Shown here in pieces: positions 42,539-51,599 of a stretch of 64,000 nt of DNA. A model generated the notes under the pieces. The model searched no databases, had not been told where the DNA came from, and worked only from the letters and a program-made list of their open reading frames with translations. Position 1 is the stretch's first letter. Every line of letters begins with the position of its first letter. The stretch is taken from NCBI RefSeq assembly GCF_011043735.1, contig NZ_JAAKGV010000018.1, positions 1-64,000 of the forward strand, given 5' to 3'. The position numbers were made by a program, and so were the translations under genes. The DNA is from Methylobacterium sp. DB0501 (lineage in GTDB: Bacteria > Pseudomonadota > Alphaproteobacteria > Rhizobiales > Beijerinckiaceae).

Positions 42539-43527
42539 GCGCGCCCCCGTGCGAACCGGTCGACCAGCATGGCGAAGAGGATGATGAGGCCGGTGGCGAG
42601 CAGCTGGTAGAAGGCCTGGACGTTCATCAGCGTCAGGCCGTTGCGCATGGCGCCGAGGATCACCGCGCCCAGCAGCGTACCGACGATGCTGCCCTTGCCG
42701 CCCATCAGCGAGGCCCCGCCGATCGCCGCCGCCGCGATGGCGTCGAGCTCCCACAAGTTGCCGAGGATCGGCTCGGCGGCGCCGAGGCGGCCGACCAGGA
42801 TCAGCGCGGCGAGCGCCGCCAGCGTGCCCGACAGCATGTAGGCGCCGATCTTGGTGAGCGCGATCGGCACACCGGCGATGTGGGCCGCCTCCTCGTTGCC
42901 GCCCACCGCCAGCAGGTACTCGCCGAACGGCGTGCGGCGCAGGATCAGCCCGGCCAGGATGGCGACGACCAGCACCACGAGCACCGGCGCCGGCACGCCG
43001 AACAGGCTGCCGTTCACGATCGCCCGGAAGTCCCGCGGCACGCCGAAGACCGGGTTGCCGTCCGTGGCGATCAGGGCGAGGGCCCGGTAGGTGCTGAGCG
43101 TGCCCAGCGTGACGATGAAGGGCTGCAGGCCGCCGAAGCAGATCAGCGCGCCGTTGACGGCGCCGCACGCCGCGCCGAGCGCCAGCCCGGCCAGGATCGC
43201 GAGACCGGGCGGCGCGCCGGCCACCATCAGGCTCGCCGCCAGCACCGCCGAGAGCGCCGCGACCGGTCCGACCGAGAGGTCGATGCCGCCCGACACGATC
43301 ACCAGCGTCATGCCGAGCGCCACGCAGGCGTTGATGCTCGATTGCTGCAGGATGTTGAGGAGGTTGCGCTCGGTCAGGAAGCCCGGCGCCAGGACGGCGA
43401 AGACCAGCACGATCAGCACGAGGCCGATGAGGGTGCCGAAATCGCGGACGGAGACGCGCAGCCGCATGGCCGGGCCGGGCGACGGGGCGGCGTTGCCGGC
43501 GAGGGGTGGCTCTGTGACGGTGGACAT
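42535..43527 (-). CDS. sugar ABC transporter permease, RbsC type
   Basis: The 330-residue protein has about ten hydrophobic segments and typical RbsC blocks: LGMTLVIVSGGIDLSVGPVAALSAVLAA, VGGNEEAAHIAGV and IAAAAIGGASLMGGKGSIVGTLLGA. It works with the ATPase 41 bp upstream. Confidence 0.93.
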   Translation of the reverse strand: MSTVTEPPLAGNAAPSPGPAMRLRVSVRDFGTLIGLVLIVLVFAVLAPGFLTERNLLNILQQSSINACVALGMTLVIVSGGIDLSVGPVAALSAVLAASLMVAGAPPGLAILAGLALGAACGAVNGALICFGGLQPFIVTLGTLSTYRALALIATDGNPVFGVPRDFRAIVNGSLFGVPAPVLVVLVVAILAGLILRRTPFGEYLLAVGGNEEAAHIAGVPIALTKIGAYMLSGTLAALAALILVGRLGAAEPILGNLWELDAIAAAAIGGASLMGGKGSIVGTLLGAVILGAMRNGLTLMNVQAFYQLLATGLIILFAMLVDRFARGRA

Positions 43528-43568
43528 GACGGGGCCTCGACGGCGCGGGACGTGTGAGGTTCGGGCGG

Positions 43569-45089
43569 TCAGGCGGCGCGCCCGGACCGGGGGACCGATT
43601 GCGGCACCGCATGGGCGACGATGGCCTGCTCGGTGAGGGCGTCGCGGCCGAGCTCCGCGGCGATGCGGCCCTGGCGCATCACCAGCACCCGGTCGGACAG
43701 GCGCAGCAGCTCGGGCAGCTCCGAGGAGACGACGATCACCGACTTCCCCTCGGCGGCCAGCCGCTCGATCAGCCCGTAGATCTCCGCCTTGGCGCCGATG
43801 TCGATGCCGCGGGTCGGCTCGTCGAAGAGCAGGATCTGGCTGCCGGCGGCGATCCAGCGGGCGATGATGCCCTTCTGCTGGTTGCCGCCGCTGAACAGGC
43901 GGATCGGCCGGTCGATCTGCATCGGCCGCAGGTTCACCTCGGCGAGGAGCCGCGCCGCCTCGGCCCGCAAGGCCCGCCGGCGGACGAGGCCGCGCGGCGC
44001 GAACCGGGCCATCGAGGGCAGCGCCAGGTTGGCGACCATCGAGCGCTGGGGCACGATGCCGTCGCGCTTGCGCTCCTCGGGCACGAGCCCGATCCCGGCC
44101 GCGATCGCCGCGCGGGGACCCGGCCGCGTGAGGGGCCTTCCATTCACGGCGATCGTGCCGGACTCGGCGCGGTCGGCGCCCGCGATGAGGCGCAGGAGTT
44201 CGGTGCGGCCGGCGCCGATCAGCCCGGCGATGCCCAGCACCTCGCCGCGCCGCAGGTCGAAGCTCGCCTCGACGACCCGGGTGCCGGCGGTCAGGCCGCG
44301 CACCGACAGGACCGTCTCCGGCCGCACCGACGAGCGGTGCGCCGCCGCCGCCAGCTCGCGGCCGACCATCATGGCGACGACCGCGCCCTCGGTGGTGCCG
44401 GCGAGCGCCACCTCGCCGACGCGGCGCCCATCGCGCATGATCGTGGCGCGGCTGCAGGTTTTGAACACCTCGTCCATCTTGTGCGAGACGTAGATGATCG
44501 AGACGCCGCGTGCCGCGAGGCCGGCGATGACGGCGGCCAGGCGCTCGAACTCGCTCGGCGTCAGGCTCGAGGTCGGCTCGTCCATGGCGATGATCCGGGC
44601 CTTGTCGAGGAGCGCCCGGGCGATCTCGACGATCTGGCGCTGCGCCACCGTGAGGCTGCGGACCTTCGCCTCCGGCCGGATCGACGGGTCGAGCGGCGCC
44701 AGGGCCTCGGCGGCGAGCGCCTCCTGCCGGGCGCGGTCGACGAAGAGCCCGGCCCGCCGCAGGGACCGGCCCAGGAACATGTTCTGCGCCACGCTCAGCT
44801 CGGGAACCTGCTGCAGCTCCTGGTGGATCATCGCGATCCCAGCGCGCCGCGCCGCCAGCGGCGAGCGCAGGGTGAGCGCCTCCCCGTCCACCGCGATGCT
44901 GCCCTCGTCGGCCTTCAGGACGCCCGACAGGATCTTCATCAGCGTCGACTTGCCCGCCCCGTTCTCGCCGAGCAGCGCGTGGACCTCGCCCGGTCGGACG
45001 GTCAGGGTCATGTCGGCAAGCGCGGTCACGCCCGGGAAGCGCTTGGTGAGGCCGTGGATGTGCAGGCGCGGGGGCTCGGCGGGGGGCAT
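43569..45089 (-). CDS. sugar ABC transporter ATPase, RbsA type with two nucleotide-binding domains
   Basis: The 506-residue protein has an active first domain with GENGAGKSTLMKIL, SVAQRQ-like signature and AMDEPTSSLTPSE. The second domain has degenerate Walker A (GLIGAGRTELLR), LFSGGNQQK and LFDEPTRGID. This asymmetry is normal for RbsA and MglA proteins. It is read through to the permease and ribokinase. Confidence 0.94.
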   Translation of the reverse strand: MPPAEPPRLHIHGLTKRFPGVTALADMTLTVRPGEVHALLGENGAGKSTLMKILSGVLKADEGSIAVDGEALTLRSPLAARRAGIAMIHQELQQVPELSVAQNMFLGRSLRRAGLFVDRARQEALAAEALAPLDPSIRPEAKVRSLTVAQRQIVEIARALLDKARIIAMDEPTSSLTPSEFERLAAVIAGLAARGVSIIYVSHKMDEVFKTCSRATIMRDGRRVGEVALAGTTEGAVVAMMVGRELAAAAHRSSVRPETVLSVRGLTAGTRVVEASFDLRRGEVLGIAGLIGAGRTELLRLIAGADRAESGTIAVNGRPLTRPGPRAAIAAGIGLVPEERKRDGIVPQRSMVANLALPSMARFAPRGLVRRRALRAEAARLLAEVNLRPMQIDRPIRLFSGGNQQKGIIARWIAAGSQILLFDEPTRGIDIGAKAEIYGLIERLAAEGKSVIVVSSELPELLRLSDRVLVMRQGRIAAELGRDALTEQAIVAHAVPQSVPRSGRAA

Positions 45090-45210
45090 GGCGGGACCGC
45101 GGGTTGGGGGGCAGCCGTGGACGCGTTTGGGCGACGTGAAGACTGGCGAATCGTAGGCGATGCCGTTCCGACAAAGCTTGTTCGATCCGCTCCGATAGAC
45201 TTTTCAACCT

Positions 45211-45258
45211 CTGCGTCATCCCGGGTTCTTGCCTGCGGCGAGCGCCGGGATGACGCAG
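45211..45258. repeat. inverted repeat, CTGCGTCATCCCGG family
   Basis: Perfect 14-bp arms (45211-45224 and 45245-45258) surround a 20-bp loop. It lies in the 277-bp gap between the RbsA- and RbsB-like genes, where a hairpin could trim expression of the ATPase relative to the binding protein. Related to 3686, 26628 and 61701. Confidence 0.7.
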
Positions 45259-45305
45259 GGAGATGTCGGCGTGCGTGCCACGTAGACCGGCGCAGCCGCT
45301 CGACT

Positions 45306-45343
45306 CATACGACGTCGGGAAGGGATCGTCCGGACGTCGTCTC
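45306..45343 (-). repeat. partial copy of the palindromic element (palindrome only)
   Basis: Only the terminal palindrome remains: ATACGACGTCGGGA, loop AGGGATCG, TCCGGACGTCGTCT (45307-45320 and 45329-45342), with two mismatches. It lies 24 bp past the stop of the binding-protein gene on the minus strand. Confidence 0.7.
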
Positions 45344-45366
45344 ACTTGGTATCACTTCACCTGGTA

Positions 45367-46419
45367 TCACTTGCCCGACCGGGCATCCTCCTCGAGCACC
45401 GCCCGCAGGTCGGCGCCCTTGCCCTTGTAGCGCTCGATGTTGTCCTTGGTGACGAGGGCCTGCGGCGTGGCGACGACCCGCGGGACCGGCTCCTTGGCGA
45501 GAACCCGCAGGGCCGCCTCCATGGCGACCTCGCCGGTCAGGACCGGGAAGCTGTCGACGGTGCCGGTCAGCTCGCCGGCACGGATCGACGCGTGGGCGTC
45601 GTTGATCCCGTCGGTGCCGAACACCGCGACCTTGCCGAGGAGACCGGCGTTCTTCACCGCCTCGACGACGCCGAGCGCCATCGTGTCGTTGTTGCAGTAG
45701 AAGCCGACGAGGTCCGGGTGCTGCTGCAGGATCGTGGTGGCGGCGTCGTAGGAGAGCTGGCGGTCCCAGTTGCCGGGCACGCTGGCCACGACCTTGAACG
45801 CAGTTCCCTCCGCCGCGAGGGTCGCCTTGAAGCCGGCGGTGCGCTGGGTCGCCGCGTAGACCCCGGCCTGCCCCTCGATGACCGCGAGCTTGCCGCCCTT
45901 CGGCCGGTTGGCGATGAACCAGCGGGCGACGCGCACGCCGTTGTCGCGCTGCACGTTGCCGACGTAGTGCGCCGCCTGCGGGATCACCGCGTCGTTGACG
46001 TTGACGACCGGGATGCCGGCCGTCTTCGCCTCGCCCAGGATCGGCTCGAGGTTGGCGTTGGTCTGCGGCGAGACCAGCAGCACGTTGACCCCCTGCGCGA
46101 TCATCGTCTCGGCGATCGACAGCTGGCCGACCTGGTCGCCCTCGTTCTGCGCCGCCTGGTAGGCGACCTTCACGCCCAGCGGCTTGGCGAAGCTCTGATA
46201 ACCCTCGCCGAGGAGGCGCCAATACTCGTTGGTCAACGTCTTCGAGACGGCGCCGGCGCGGGTGCCGGATGCGGGCTTCGGCAGCGGGCCGAGCTTCGCG
46301 GCCAGCTGACTCCAGTCGATCCGGTCCGGCTCGCTGTCCGGGTTGAGCGGCTTCAGCTCCTGCGCTTGCACCAGCGTCGCGGCAAGCAGCATGAACCCGG
46401 ACAACAGCAACGACTTCAT
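45367..46419 (-). CDS. sugar ABC transporter substrate-binding protein, RbsB-like
   Basis: The 350-residue protein has a Sec signal (KSLLLSGFMLLAATLVQAQ) and a Peripla_BP_4 fold: QLSIAETMIAQGVNVLLVSPQTNANL, IPVVNVNDAV and GFYCNNDTMALGVVEAV. It belongs to the leftward ABC system of RbsA-, RbsC- and ribokinase-like proteins. A GGAGG precedes the ATG. The ligand is unknown, presumably an aldose. Confidence 0.92.
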   Translation of the reverse strand: MKSLLLSGFMLLAATLVQAQELKPLNPDSEPDRIDWSQLAAKLGPLPKPASGTRAGAVSKTLTNEYWRLLGEGYQSFAKPLGVKVAYQAAQNEGDQVGQLSIAETMIAQGVNVLLVSPQTNANLEPILGEAKTAGIPVVNVNDAVIPQAAHYVGNVQRDNGVRVARWFIANRPKGGKLAVIEGQAGVYAATQRTAGFKATLAAEGTAFKVVASVPGNWDRQLSYDAATTILQQHPDLVGFYCNNDTMALGVVEAVKNAGLLGKVAVFGTDGINDAHASIRAGELTGTVDSFPVLTGEVAMEAALRVLAKEPVPRVVATPQALVTKDNIERYKGKGADLRAVLEEDARSGK

Positions 46420-46494
46420 GGCGTTCCTCCTGCCGGCCGACGGGGGCGGCCGGTCTGTTGCGTCAGACGATCTCGAAGACTTCTCGCGACGGAA

Positions 46495-47484
46495 TCAGCG
46501 CCCGAGCATCGCCCGGCGGACCAGGTTCTGGCTCGTCACCGGGTCCTGGCGGGCGATGGCCGCGCTCAGTTCGTTGTCGCCCTCGAGCGTCTCGACCACG
46601 CCGAGCATCGCCGTCACGGTGGCGATGTTGGCCTCGCACTCCGCCACCGGGTCGAGCCCGGTCAGGTCGGGGAAGGTGTCGAAGTAGATCGGGCCGTGAA
46701 ACCCGTCCTTGCGGACCTGGCGCAGGAGCTCGATCGTCTGGATCGGGTGCACCGCGCCGACCATCAGCCCGTCGTCGCGCTTGGCGTAGCCGTCGTTGAG
46801 GTGCAGGCCGAGGATGCGGCTGTGCCGGGCGATCAGGGCCGCCGCGAAGGCCGGCTGCTCGTCGGCGTAGAGCACGTGGGCGAAATCGAGGGTGACGCCG
46901 AGATTCGGCAGGTCGATCTCGCGAAGCGCCAGCAGGGTCGTGGCGCAGTCGGGCAGCAGGCTGTAGGCGCGCGGCTCGTTCGGCTTGTACTCGATGCTGA
47001 CCAGGCAGTCGGGATCGTGCAGCGCGACCTCGCGGATGCCGTCGATCTCGTCGGCCCAGAGCTTCCTGTAATCGGCCTGGAAGGCGTAGTCGAAGCCGTC
47101 CTGGCCGAGCCAGAGCGTCATCAGGGAGCAGCCGGCCTCGCGGCCCGCGTCGATGCCGCGCTTCGTCAGGTCGATCGCCTCGCGCCGCACCGCCGGGTCC
47201 GGGTTGGTGAAGGCGCCGAGCTTGAAGGCCGGGTTCGAGTAGTAGCGCATCGCCAGGCCGTTCAGCGTCAGGCCCAGGTCGCGGATCGCGTTGCCGGTCG
47301 CCCGCGGGTCGGAGCCGAGGTGATCGGGGAAGTTCAGGTCGACGTCGGTGAGGCCGCGGGCGGTCGCCGCGCGCGCCGCCATCTCCAGGGGGCTCGGCTT
47401 GCCGTGGCCCGCGGGCCAGAAGGCGTCGGGCTTCGAGGCGAACGAATTCAGGCGCGTCGCGAAGCGGACGGGGGCGGATGTCAC
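46495..47484 (-). CDS. TIM-barrel sugar isomerase/epimerase (xylose isomerase-like)
   Basis: The 329-residue protein has metal-ligand positions in VSIEYKPNEPRAYSL (Glu), GVTLDFAHVLYADE (Asp), LGLHLNDGYAKRDDGL (His) and PIYFDTFPDL (Asp). An E-D-H-D set with the GPIYFDTFP box resembles L-rhamnose isomerase more than tagatose epimerase. It begins with GTG and is first in the leftward operon, 75 bp ahead of the binding-protein gene. It probably isomerises the imported sugar or its phosphate. Confidence 0.82.
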   Translation of the reverse strand: MTSAPVRFATRLNSFASKPDAFWPAGHGKPSPLEMAARAATARGLTDVDLNFPDHLGSDPRATGNAIRDLGLTLNGLAMRYYSNPAFKLGAFTNPDPAVRREAIDLTKRGIDAGREAGCSLMTLWLGQDGFDYAFQADYRKLWADEIDGIREVALHDPDCLVSIEYKPNEPRAYSLLPDCATTLLALREIDLPNLGVTLDFAHVLYADEQPAFAAALIARHSRILGLHLNDGYAKRDDGLMVGAVHPIQTIELLRQVRKDGFHGPIYFDTFPDLTGLDPVAECEANIATVTAMLGVVETLEGDNELSAAIARQDPVTSQNLVRRAMLGR

Positions 47485-47718
47485 CGGCGAGTCTCCTGTG
47501 TCTCGCCGTTACATCACAGATTTTGGTAAATCCGTAAAGTGCAAATCAGGAACCTGCCGACCGGCACCCCTCTCTATATGCTGCGGCGCAGCGAGATTCG
47601 CCGCGCGCGGTTCCGCTGGGGGATGGCCTTGACTCGGCCTCGGCTTCACGCATACCAGTGTTGCAGTAAATAACGCGGCGGCCAAATGCCGGATCGCCAA
47701 GGGTCGAGGGGACGCACC
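47485..47718. promoter_or_regulatory. divergent control region of the two sugar operons
   Basis: This 234-bp region separates the two outward operons. It holds an AT-richer patch (47508-47550) with GATTTTGGTAAATC, a small inverted repeat, and a related TTGCAGTAAATA around 47663-47674. Either may bind the RpiR regulator encoded downstream, but no firm -35/-10 pair or full palindrome was found. Confidence 0.35.
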
Positions 47719-48729
47719 ATGGATCGACGCACCACGTTGAAGATGCTCGGCGGCCTGGCGGTCGCGGCCCCCTTCGGCGGGATCAGGGGCGCCGCCCCGG
47801 CTTTCGCGGCCGCCCCCAAGACCATGGCGACGGTGGTCAAGGCGGCCGGCGTGCCGTGGTTCAACATCCTCAACCAGGGCCTTGAGGCCGCCGGCAAGCA
47901 GTTCAACATCACCACGACGATGGTCGGGCCGGCCCAGGTCGATCCGGCCCAGCAGGTCAAGCTCATCGACGACCTCATCGCCAAGAAGGTCGACGTGATC
48001 GGCCTCGTGCCGCTCGACGTGAAGGTGACGGCCCAGGCCGTGAAGCGCGCGCGGGATGCCGGCATCCTGGTCATCACCCAGGAGGGCGAGAACCAGGACG
48101 GCAAGACCTGGGACCTGGAGCTGATCAGCCCCAAGAACTACGGCGAGATGCAGATGAAGGCCCTCGCCCGCGAGATGGGCGAGGAAGGCGAGTACGTCGT
48201 CTATGTCGGCACGCTGACGACGCCGGGCCACAATCAGTGGGCCGATGCCGCCATCGCCTACCAGAAGGCGCATTATCCCAAGATGAAGATGGCGGCCGAC
48301 CGCTTCCCGGGCGCTGACCTGATCGACGATTCCACCCGCGTGACCCAGCAGGTGCTGCAGACCTACCCGGAGGTGCGCGGCATCCTGTCGATGGGCTCGA
48401 ACGGGCCGATCGGCGCCGGCAACGTGATCCGGCAGCGGCGCCTGGAGAAGAAGGTCGCCGTGGTCGGCACGCTGATCCCGGCCCAGGCGCAGGCCCTGAT
48501 CATGGGCGGCGCGATCCGCGAGGGCTTCCTGTGGAACCCCAAGGATGCTGGCTACGGCATGGTCGCGGTCGCCCGCATGGCGCTCGACGGCACGCCGATC
48601 AAGACCGGGACCGAGATCCCGACGCTCGGACCGGCGACCGTCGACGAGGCGAACCGGGTGATCCAGGTCGATCGCGTGCTGACGATCAACAAGAATACCG
48701 TCGGCGATCTGGTGAAGCAGGGGCTCTGA
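47719..48729 (+). CDS. sugar ABC transporter substrate-binding protein, RhaS/AI-2-like
   Basis: The 336-residue protein has a twin-Arg signal (DRRTTLKMLGGLAVAAPFGG). The Peripla_BP_4 fold shows DPAQQVKLIDDLIAKKVDVIGLVPLD, ITQEGENQDGKTWDLE and MGSNGPIGAGNVIRQ, in the style of rhamnose and autoinducer-2 binding proteins. Expression starts the rightward operon. A GAGGGG site precedes the ATG. Confidence 0.92.
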   Translation: MDRRTTLKMLGGLAVAAPFGGIRGAAPAFAAAPKTMATVVKAAGVPWFNILNQGLEAAGKQFNITTTMVGPAQVDPAQQVKLIDDLIAKKVDVIGLVPLDVKVTAQAVKRARDAGILVITQEGENQDGKTWDLELISPKNYGEMQMKALAREMGEEGEYVVYVGTLTTPGHNQWADAAIAYQKAHYPKMKMAADRFPGADLIDDSTRVTQQVLQTYPEVRGILSMGSNGPIGAGNVIRQRRLEKKVAVVGTLIPAQAQALIMGGAIREGFLWNPKDAGYGMVAVARMALDGTPIKTGTEIPTLGPATVDEANRVIQVDRVLTINKNTVGDLVKQGL

Positions 48730-48755
48730 TCCCGCGCAGGGTCCGGGCCTGGTCC

Positions 48756-48778
48756 GACGAACCGGAATCCGGTTCGTC
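48756..48778. terminator. hairpin after the rightward binding-protein gene
   Basis: GACGAACCGG (48756-48765) pairs with CCGGTTCGTC (48769-48778) around AAT. It is 27 bp past the stop. It may protect the 3' end or reduce read-through to the transporter genes 350 bp on. There is no T-tract. Confidence 0.55.
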
Positions 48779-48853
48779 CAAGACGTCGCCGAAGCAGACG
48801 TTTCGAAGGGCTTGAGGCGCAGCATATTGCTGCCTCATAAGCCTCCGCCTTTC

Positions 48854-48896
48854 CCGGACGACCGCAGCGAAGCGGAAGGAGATCCGGGAAAGGGGG
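48854..48896 (-). repeat. ~42-bp hairpin element, copy 4
   Basis: TTTCCCGGACGACcgcagcgaagcgGAAGGAGATCCGGGAAA; the best-preserved copy, with CCCGGA/TCCGGG arms. It is six bases from a copy of the larger palindromic element, as the copy at 10411 also has a near neighbour. Confidence 0.65.
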
Positions 48897-48901
48897 AGGC
48901 T

Positions 48902-49009
48902 GATACGAATCCGGACGATGACTTCCGGATTTCGTATCACCGGCCTGCGCGGCGCTGGGGCGACGCCGATTTCCGCATTGCGACGCGATCCGTCGGAAAT
49001 CGTATGACG
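48902..49009 (-). repeat. ~105-bp palindromic intergenic element, copy 4
   Basis: Reverse orientation. Palindrome arms are 48902-48915 and 48924-48938, with a single base missing in one. The middle block reads GGCCTGCGCGGCGCTGGGGCGACGCCGATTTCCGCATTGCG, and the outer end CGGAAATCGTATG closes the unit. The 400-bp gap 48730-49129 between binding protein and ATPase is largely made of this, the hairpin at 48854 and the hairpin at 48756; no gene is seen. Confidence 0.85.
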
Positions 49010-49129
49010 AGGCGCCGTGGGCCCGGACAAACCGCATGGCCCTGCCGTCCTGCACCGGATGAAATGCGATCAGATGCGGCGCACGTGGACCAGTCCCTGC
49101 CCCCTCCCTCCCGATTGCGGACCCGAGCG

Positions 49130-50611
49130 ATGATGTTCCTGGAGATGCGGGGCGTGTCGAAGCGGTTCGGCGGGGTCCAGGCCCTGTCGGATCTCGATTT
49201 CGACCTCGCGCGCGGCGAGATCCACTGCCTCGTCGGCGGCAACGGCTCGGGCAAGTCCACGATGATCAAGATCATCGCGGGCGTGCAGCCCCCCGATCCC
49301 GGCGGCCGCCTGGTGGTCGAGGGCCGCGAGCAGACGCGGCTCACGCCGGTGGAGAGCAGCGCGCTCGGCATCCAGGTGATCTACCAGGACCTGTCGCTGT
49401 TTCCCAACCTCACGGTGGCGGAGAACATCGCGGTCGCGCAGCATCGCGGCCTGACCGGGCTGGTGAAGCGCAAGACGATGCGCGCGGTCGCGGAAGCCGC
49501 GATGCGGCGCATCGGCGTCGCGCTCGATCTCGACGAGCGGGTGGCGCACCTGTCGATCGCCAACCGGCAGCTCGTGGCGATCTGCCGGGCGATCGCGGCC
49601 GACGCCAAGCTCGTCATCATGGACGAGCCGACCGCGTCGCTGACCCGCCACGAGGTCGATGCGCTGCTGGCGCTGACCCTCGAACTGAAGCGCCGCGACA
49701 TCAGCGTGCTGTTCGTCAGCCACCGCTTCGACGAGGTGCTGGAGATCGCCGAGCGGGTCACGGTGATCCGCGACGGCGTGAAGCTCGGCACCTTTGAGGC
49801 CAAGGACATGACCGAGCAGCGTCTCGCCGTGCTGATGTCCGGCCGCTCCTTCACCTACGAGACCAAGGAGCGGACGATTCCCCGCGCGCGCCCGGTCCTG
49901 AGCGTCGAGGGGCTGTGCAAGACGGGCGAGTACCAGGAGATCGGCTTCTCGCTCTATCCCGGCGAGATCCTCGGGCTGACCGGGCTGCTCGGGGCCGGCC
50001 GCACCGAGCTGGCGCTCTCGCTCTTCGGCATGAACGCGCCGGATTCCGGCACCATCCGGATCGACGGCGAGCCGGTGACGTTCCGCTCGAACCGCGACGC
50101 CATCGCGCGCGGCATCGCCTACGTGCCGGAGGACCGCCTGTCGCTGTCGCTGGTCCTCGACCAGTCGATCGGCGCCAACATCACCCTGCCGGTGCTCGAC
50201 ACGCTGACGAACGGCGTCGGCTTCCTGCGCCGCAGCCGCGAGGCCGGGCTGATCCGCGACTGGATCCGCGGGCTCGCGATCAAGATCGGCACGCCGGACG
50301 ATCCGGTCCGGACCCTGTCGGGCGGCAACCAGCAGCGGGTGGTGATCGCCAAGTGGCTCGCCACCAAGCCCCGGGTCCTGATCCTCGACAGCCCGACGGT
50401 CGGCGTCGACCTGCACGGCAAGGACGGCATCTACCAGCTCGTCAAGGACCTGGCGGCGCAAGGGCTGGCGGTCATCATGATCTCCGACGAGATCCCGGAG
50501 GTCCTCTACCATTGCGACCGCATCCTGGTGATGCGGGACGGCCGGCTGACCGGCGAAGTCATGGCGCACCACGTCGCCGAGCCCGATCTGAGGAGGATGG
50601 TGCATGCGTAA
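49130..50611 (+). CDS. sugar ABC transporter ATPase with two nucleotide-binding domains
   Basis: The 493-residue RbsA-class protein has a first domain with GGNGSGKSTMIKII, SIANRQLVAICRAI and IMDEPTASLTRHE. The second has GLLGAGRTELALS, TLSGGNQQRV and LILDSPTVGVD, in which the Walker B acid is replaced by Ser and only the first site is likely to hydrolyse ATP. Alternative start is three bases later. It overlaps the permease by 8 bp. Confidence 0.93.
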   Translation: MMFLEMRGVSKRFGGVQALSDLDFDLARGEIHCLVGGNGSGKSTMIKIIAGVQPPDPGGRLVVEGREQTRLTPVESSALGIQVIYQDLSLFPNLTVAENIAVAQHRGLTGLVKRKTMRAVAEAAMRRIGVALDLDERVAHLSIANRQLVAICRAIAADAKLVIMDEPTASLTRHEVDALLALTLELKRRDISVLFVSHRFDEVLEIAERVTVIRDGVKLGTFEAKDMTEQRLAVLMSGRSFTYETKERTIPRARPVLSVEGLCKTGEYQEIGFSLYPGEILGLTGLLGAGRTELALSLFGMNAPDSGTIRIDGEPVTFRSNRDAIARGIAYVPEDRLSLSLVLDQSIGANITLPVLDTLTNGVGFLRRSREAGLIRDWIRGLAIKIGTPDDPVRTLSGGNQQRVVIAKWLATKPRVLILDSPTVGVDLHGKDGIYQLVKDLAAQGLAVIMISDEIPEVLYHCDRILVMRDGRLTGEVMAHHVAEPDLRRMVHA

Positions 50612-51599
50612 GGGCCCGCGCCGAGGGCGCGCACCGCAGGAACTCTGGCTCGGGCTCGTCATCCTGGCGATGGTGGTCGTGCTGACCGCGCTCCGGCCGA
50701 ACTTCCTCAGCATCCAGAACATCCTCGAGATGCTGAACGCGACCGCGTTCAACGGCATCCTGGTCTCGGGCCTGCTGATCGTGCTGATCGCCGGCGGCAT
50801 CGACATCTCGTTCGCGGCGGTCGCTTCGGTGGCGCAATACGCGGCGCTGACGGTCGCCAACGCCACCGGGGCGGGCTGGGGCGAGATCGTCGCCATCGCA
50901 GGCGGCATCGGCTTGAGCCTCGGCCTCCTCAACGGCGCCCTGGTGAGCACGCTCGGCATCGCCAGCATCATCGTCACCATCGCCACGCAGAGCGTGATCT
51001 ACGGCATCCTGCTCACCGTCACCCGGGGCCAGGACATCTTCACCCTGCCGCCCTGGTTCGCCGACGGGGTCGACCTCTTCGTCACGTCCGACGCGAAGGG
51101 CAACGTCTACGCGGTCAGCCTGCAGATCTGGGCGCTCGTGCTCGCCTTCCTGGTCGCCTGGTTCCTGCTCAACCGGACGCATTTCGGCCGGCAGGTCTTC
51201 GCCCTCGGCGGCAACCCGGAGGCGGCCCGGCGCGTCGGTTTCGGCACGACCCGGCTCAACCTGCTCGTCTACGGCTATATGGGCCTCGTCGCCGGCCTCG
51301 CCTCGCTGGTGCAGGCGCAATACACCCAGTCGGTGTCGCCCACCGCCCTCGTCGGGCGCGAGCTCGAGGTGGTGGCCGCCGCGGTGCTCGGCGGGGCGAG
51401 CCTCGAGGGCGGCAGCGGCTCGGTGCTCGGCGCGATCCTCGGCCTCGCCCTCGTGGTCATCATGAAGAACGGCCTCGCGCTGCTCGGCGTCTCCTCCTAC
51501 TGGACGGACTTCTTCACCGGCCTCGTCATCGTGGCGGCAGTCGCCGTCATGGCCGGTCGCGCCCGCCGGCGCTGGCACGAATCCCCGGGTCTCGCCTGA
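50604..51599 (+). CDS. sugar ABC transporter permease 1
   Basis: The 331-residue protein has about ten hydrophobic segments and the RbsC-class blocks GLLIVLIAGGIDISFAAVASVAQYAAL, LGGNPEAARRVGFGTTRLN and VVAAAVLGGASLEGGSGSVLGAIL. It is one of two unequal permeases, as in rhamnose and autoinducer-2 importers. Confidence 0.93.
   Translation: MRKGPRRGRAPQELWLGLVILAMVVVLTALRPNFLSIQNILEMLNATAFNGILVSGLLIVLIAGGIDISFAAVASVAQYAALTVANATGAGWGEIVAIAGGIGLSLGLLNGALVSTLGIASIIVTIATQSVIYGILLTVTRGQDIFTLPPWFADGVDLFVTSDAKGNVYAVSLQIWALVLAFLVAWFLLNRTHFGRQVFALGGNPEAARRVGFGTTRLNLLVYGYMGLVAGLASLVQAQYTQSVSPTALVGRELEVVAAAVLGGASLEGGSGSVLGAILGLALVVIMKNGLALLGVSSYWTDFFTGLVIVAAVAVMAGRARRRWHESPGLA

Noticed and set aside
45211..45258. 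Rho-independent terminator
   Set aside because: No T-tract on either strand and a 20-bp loop; better described as a member of the repeat family.
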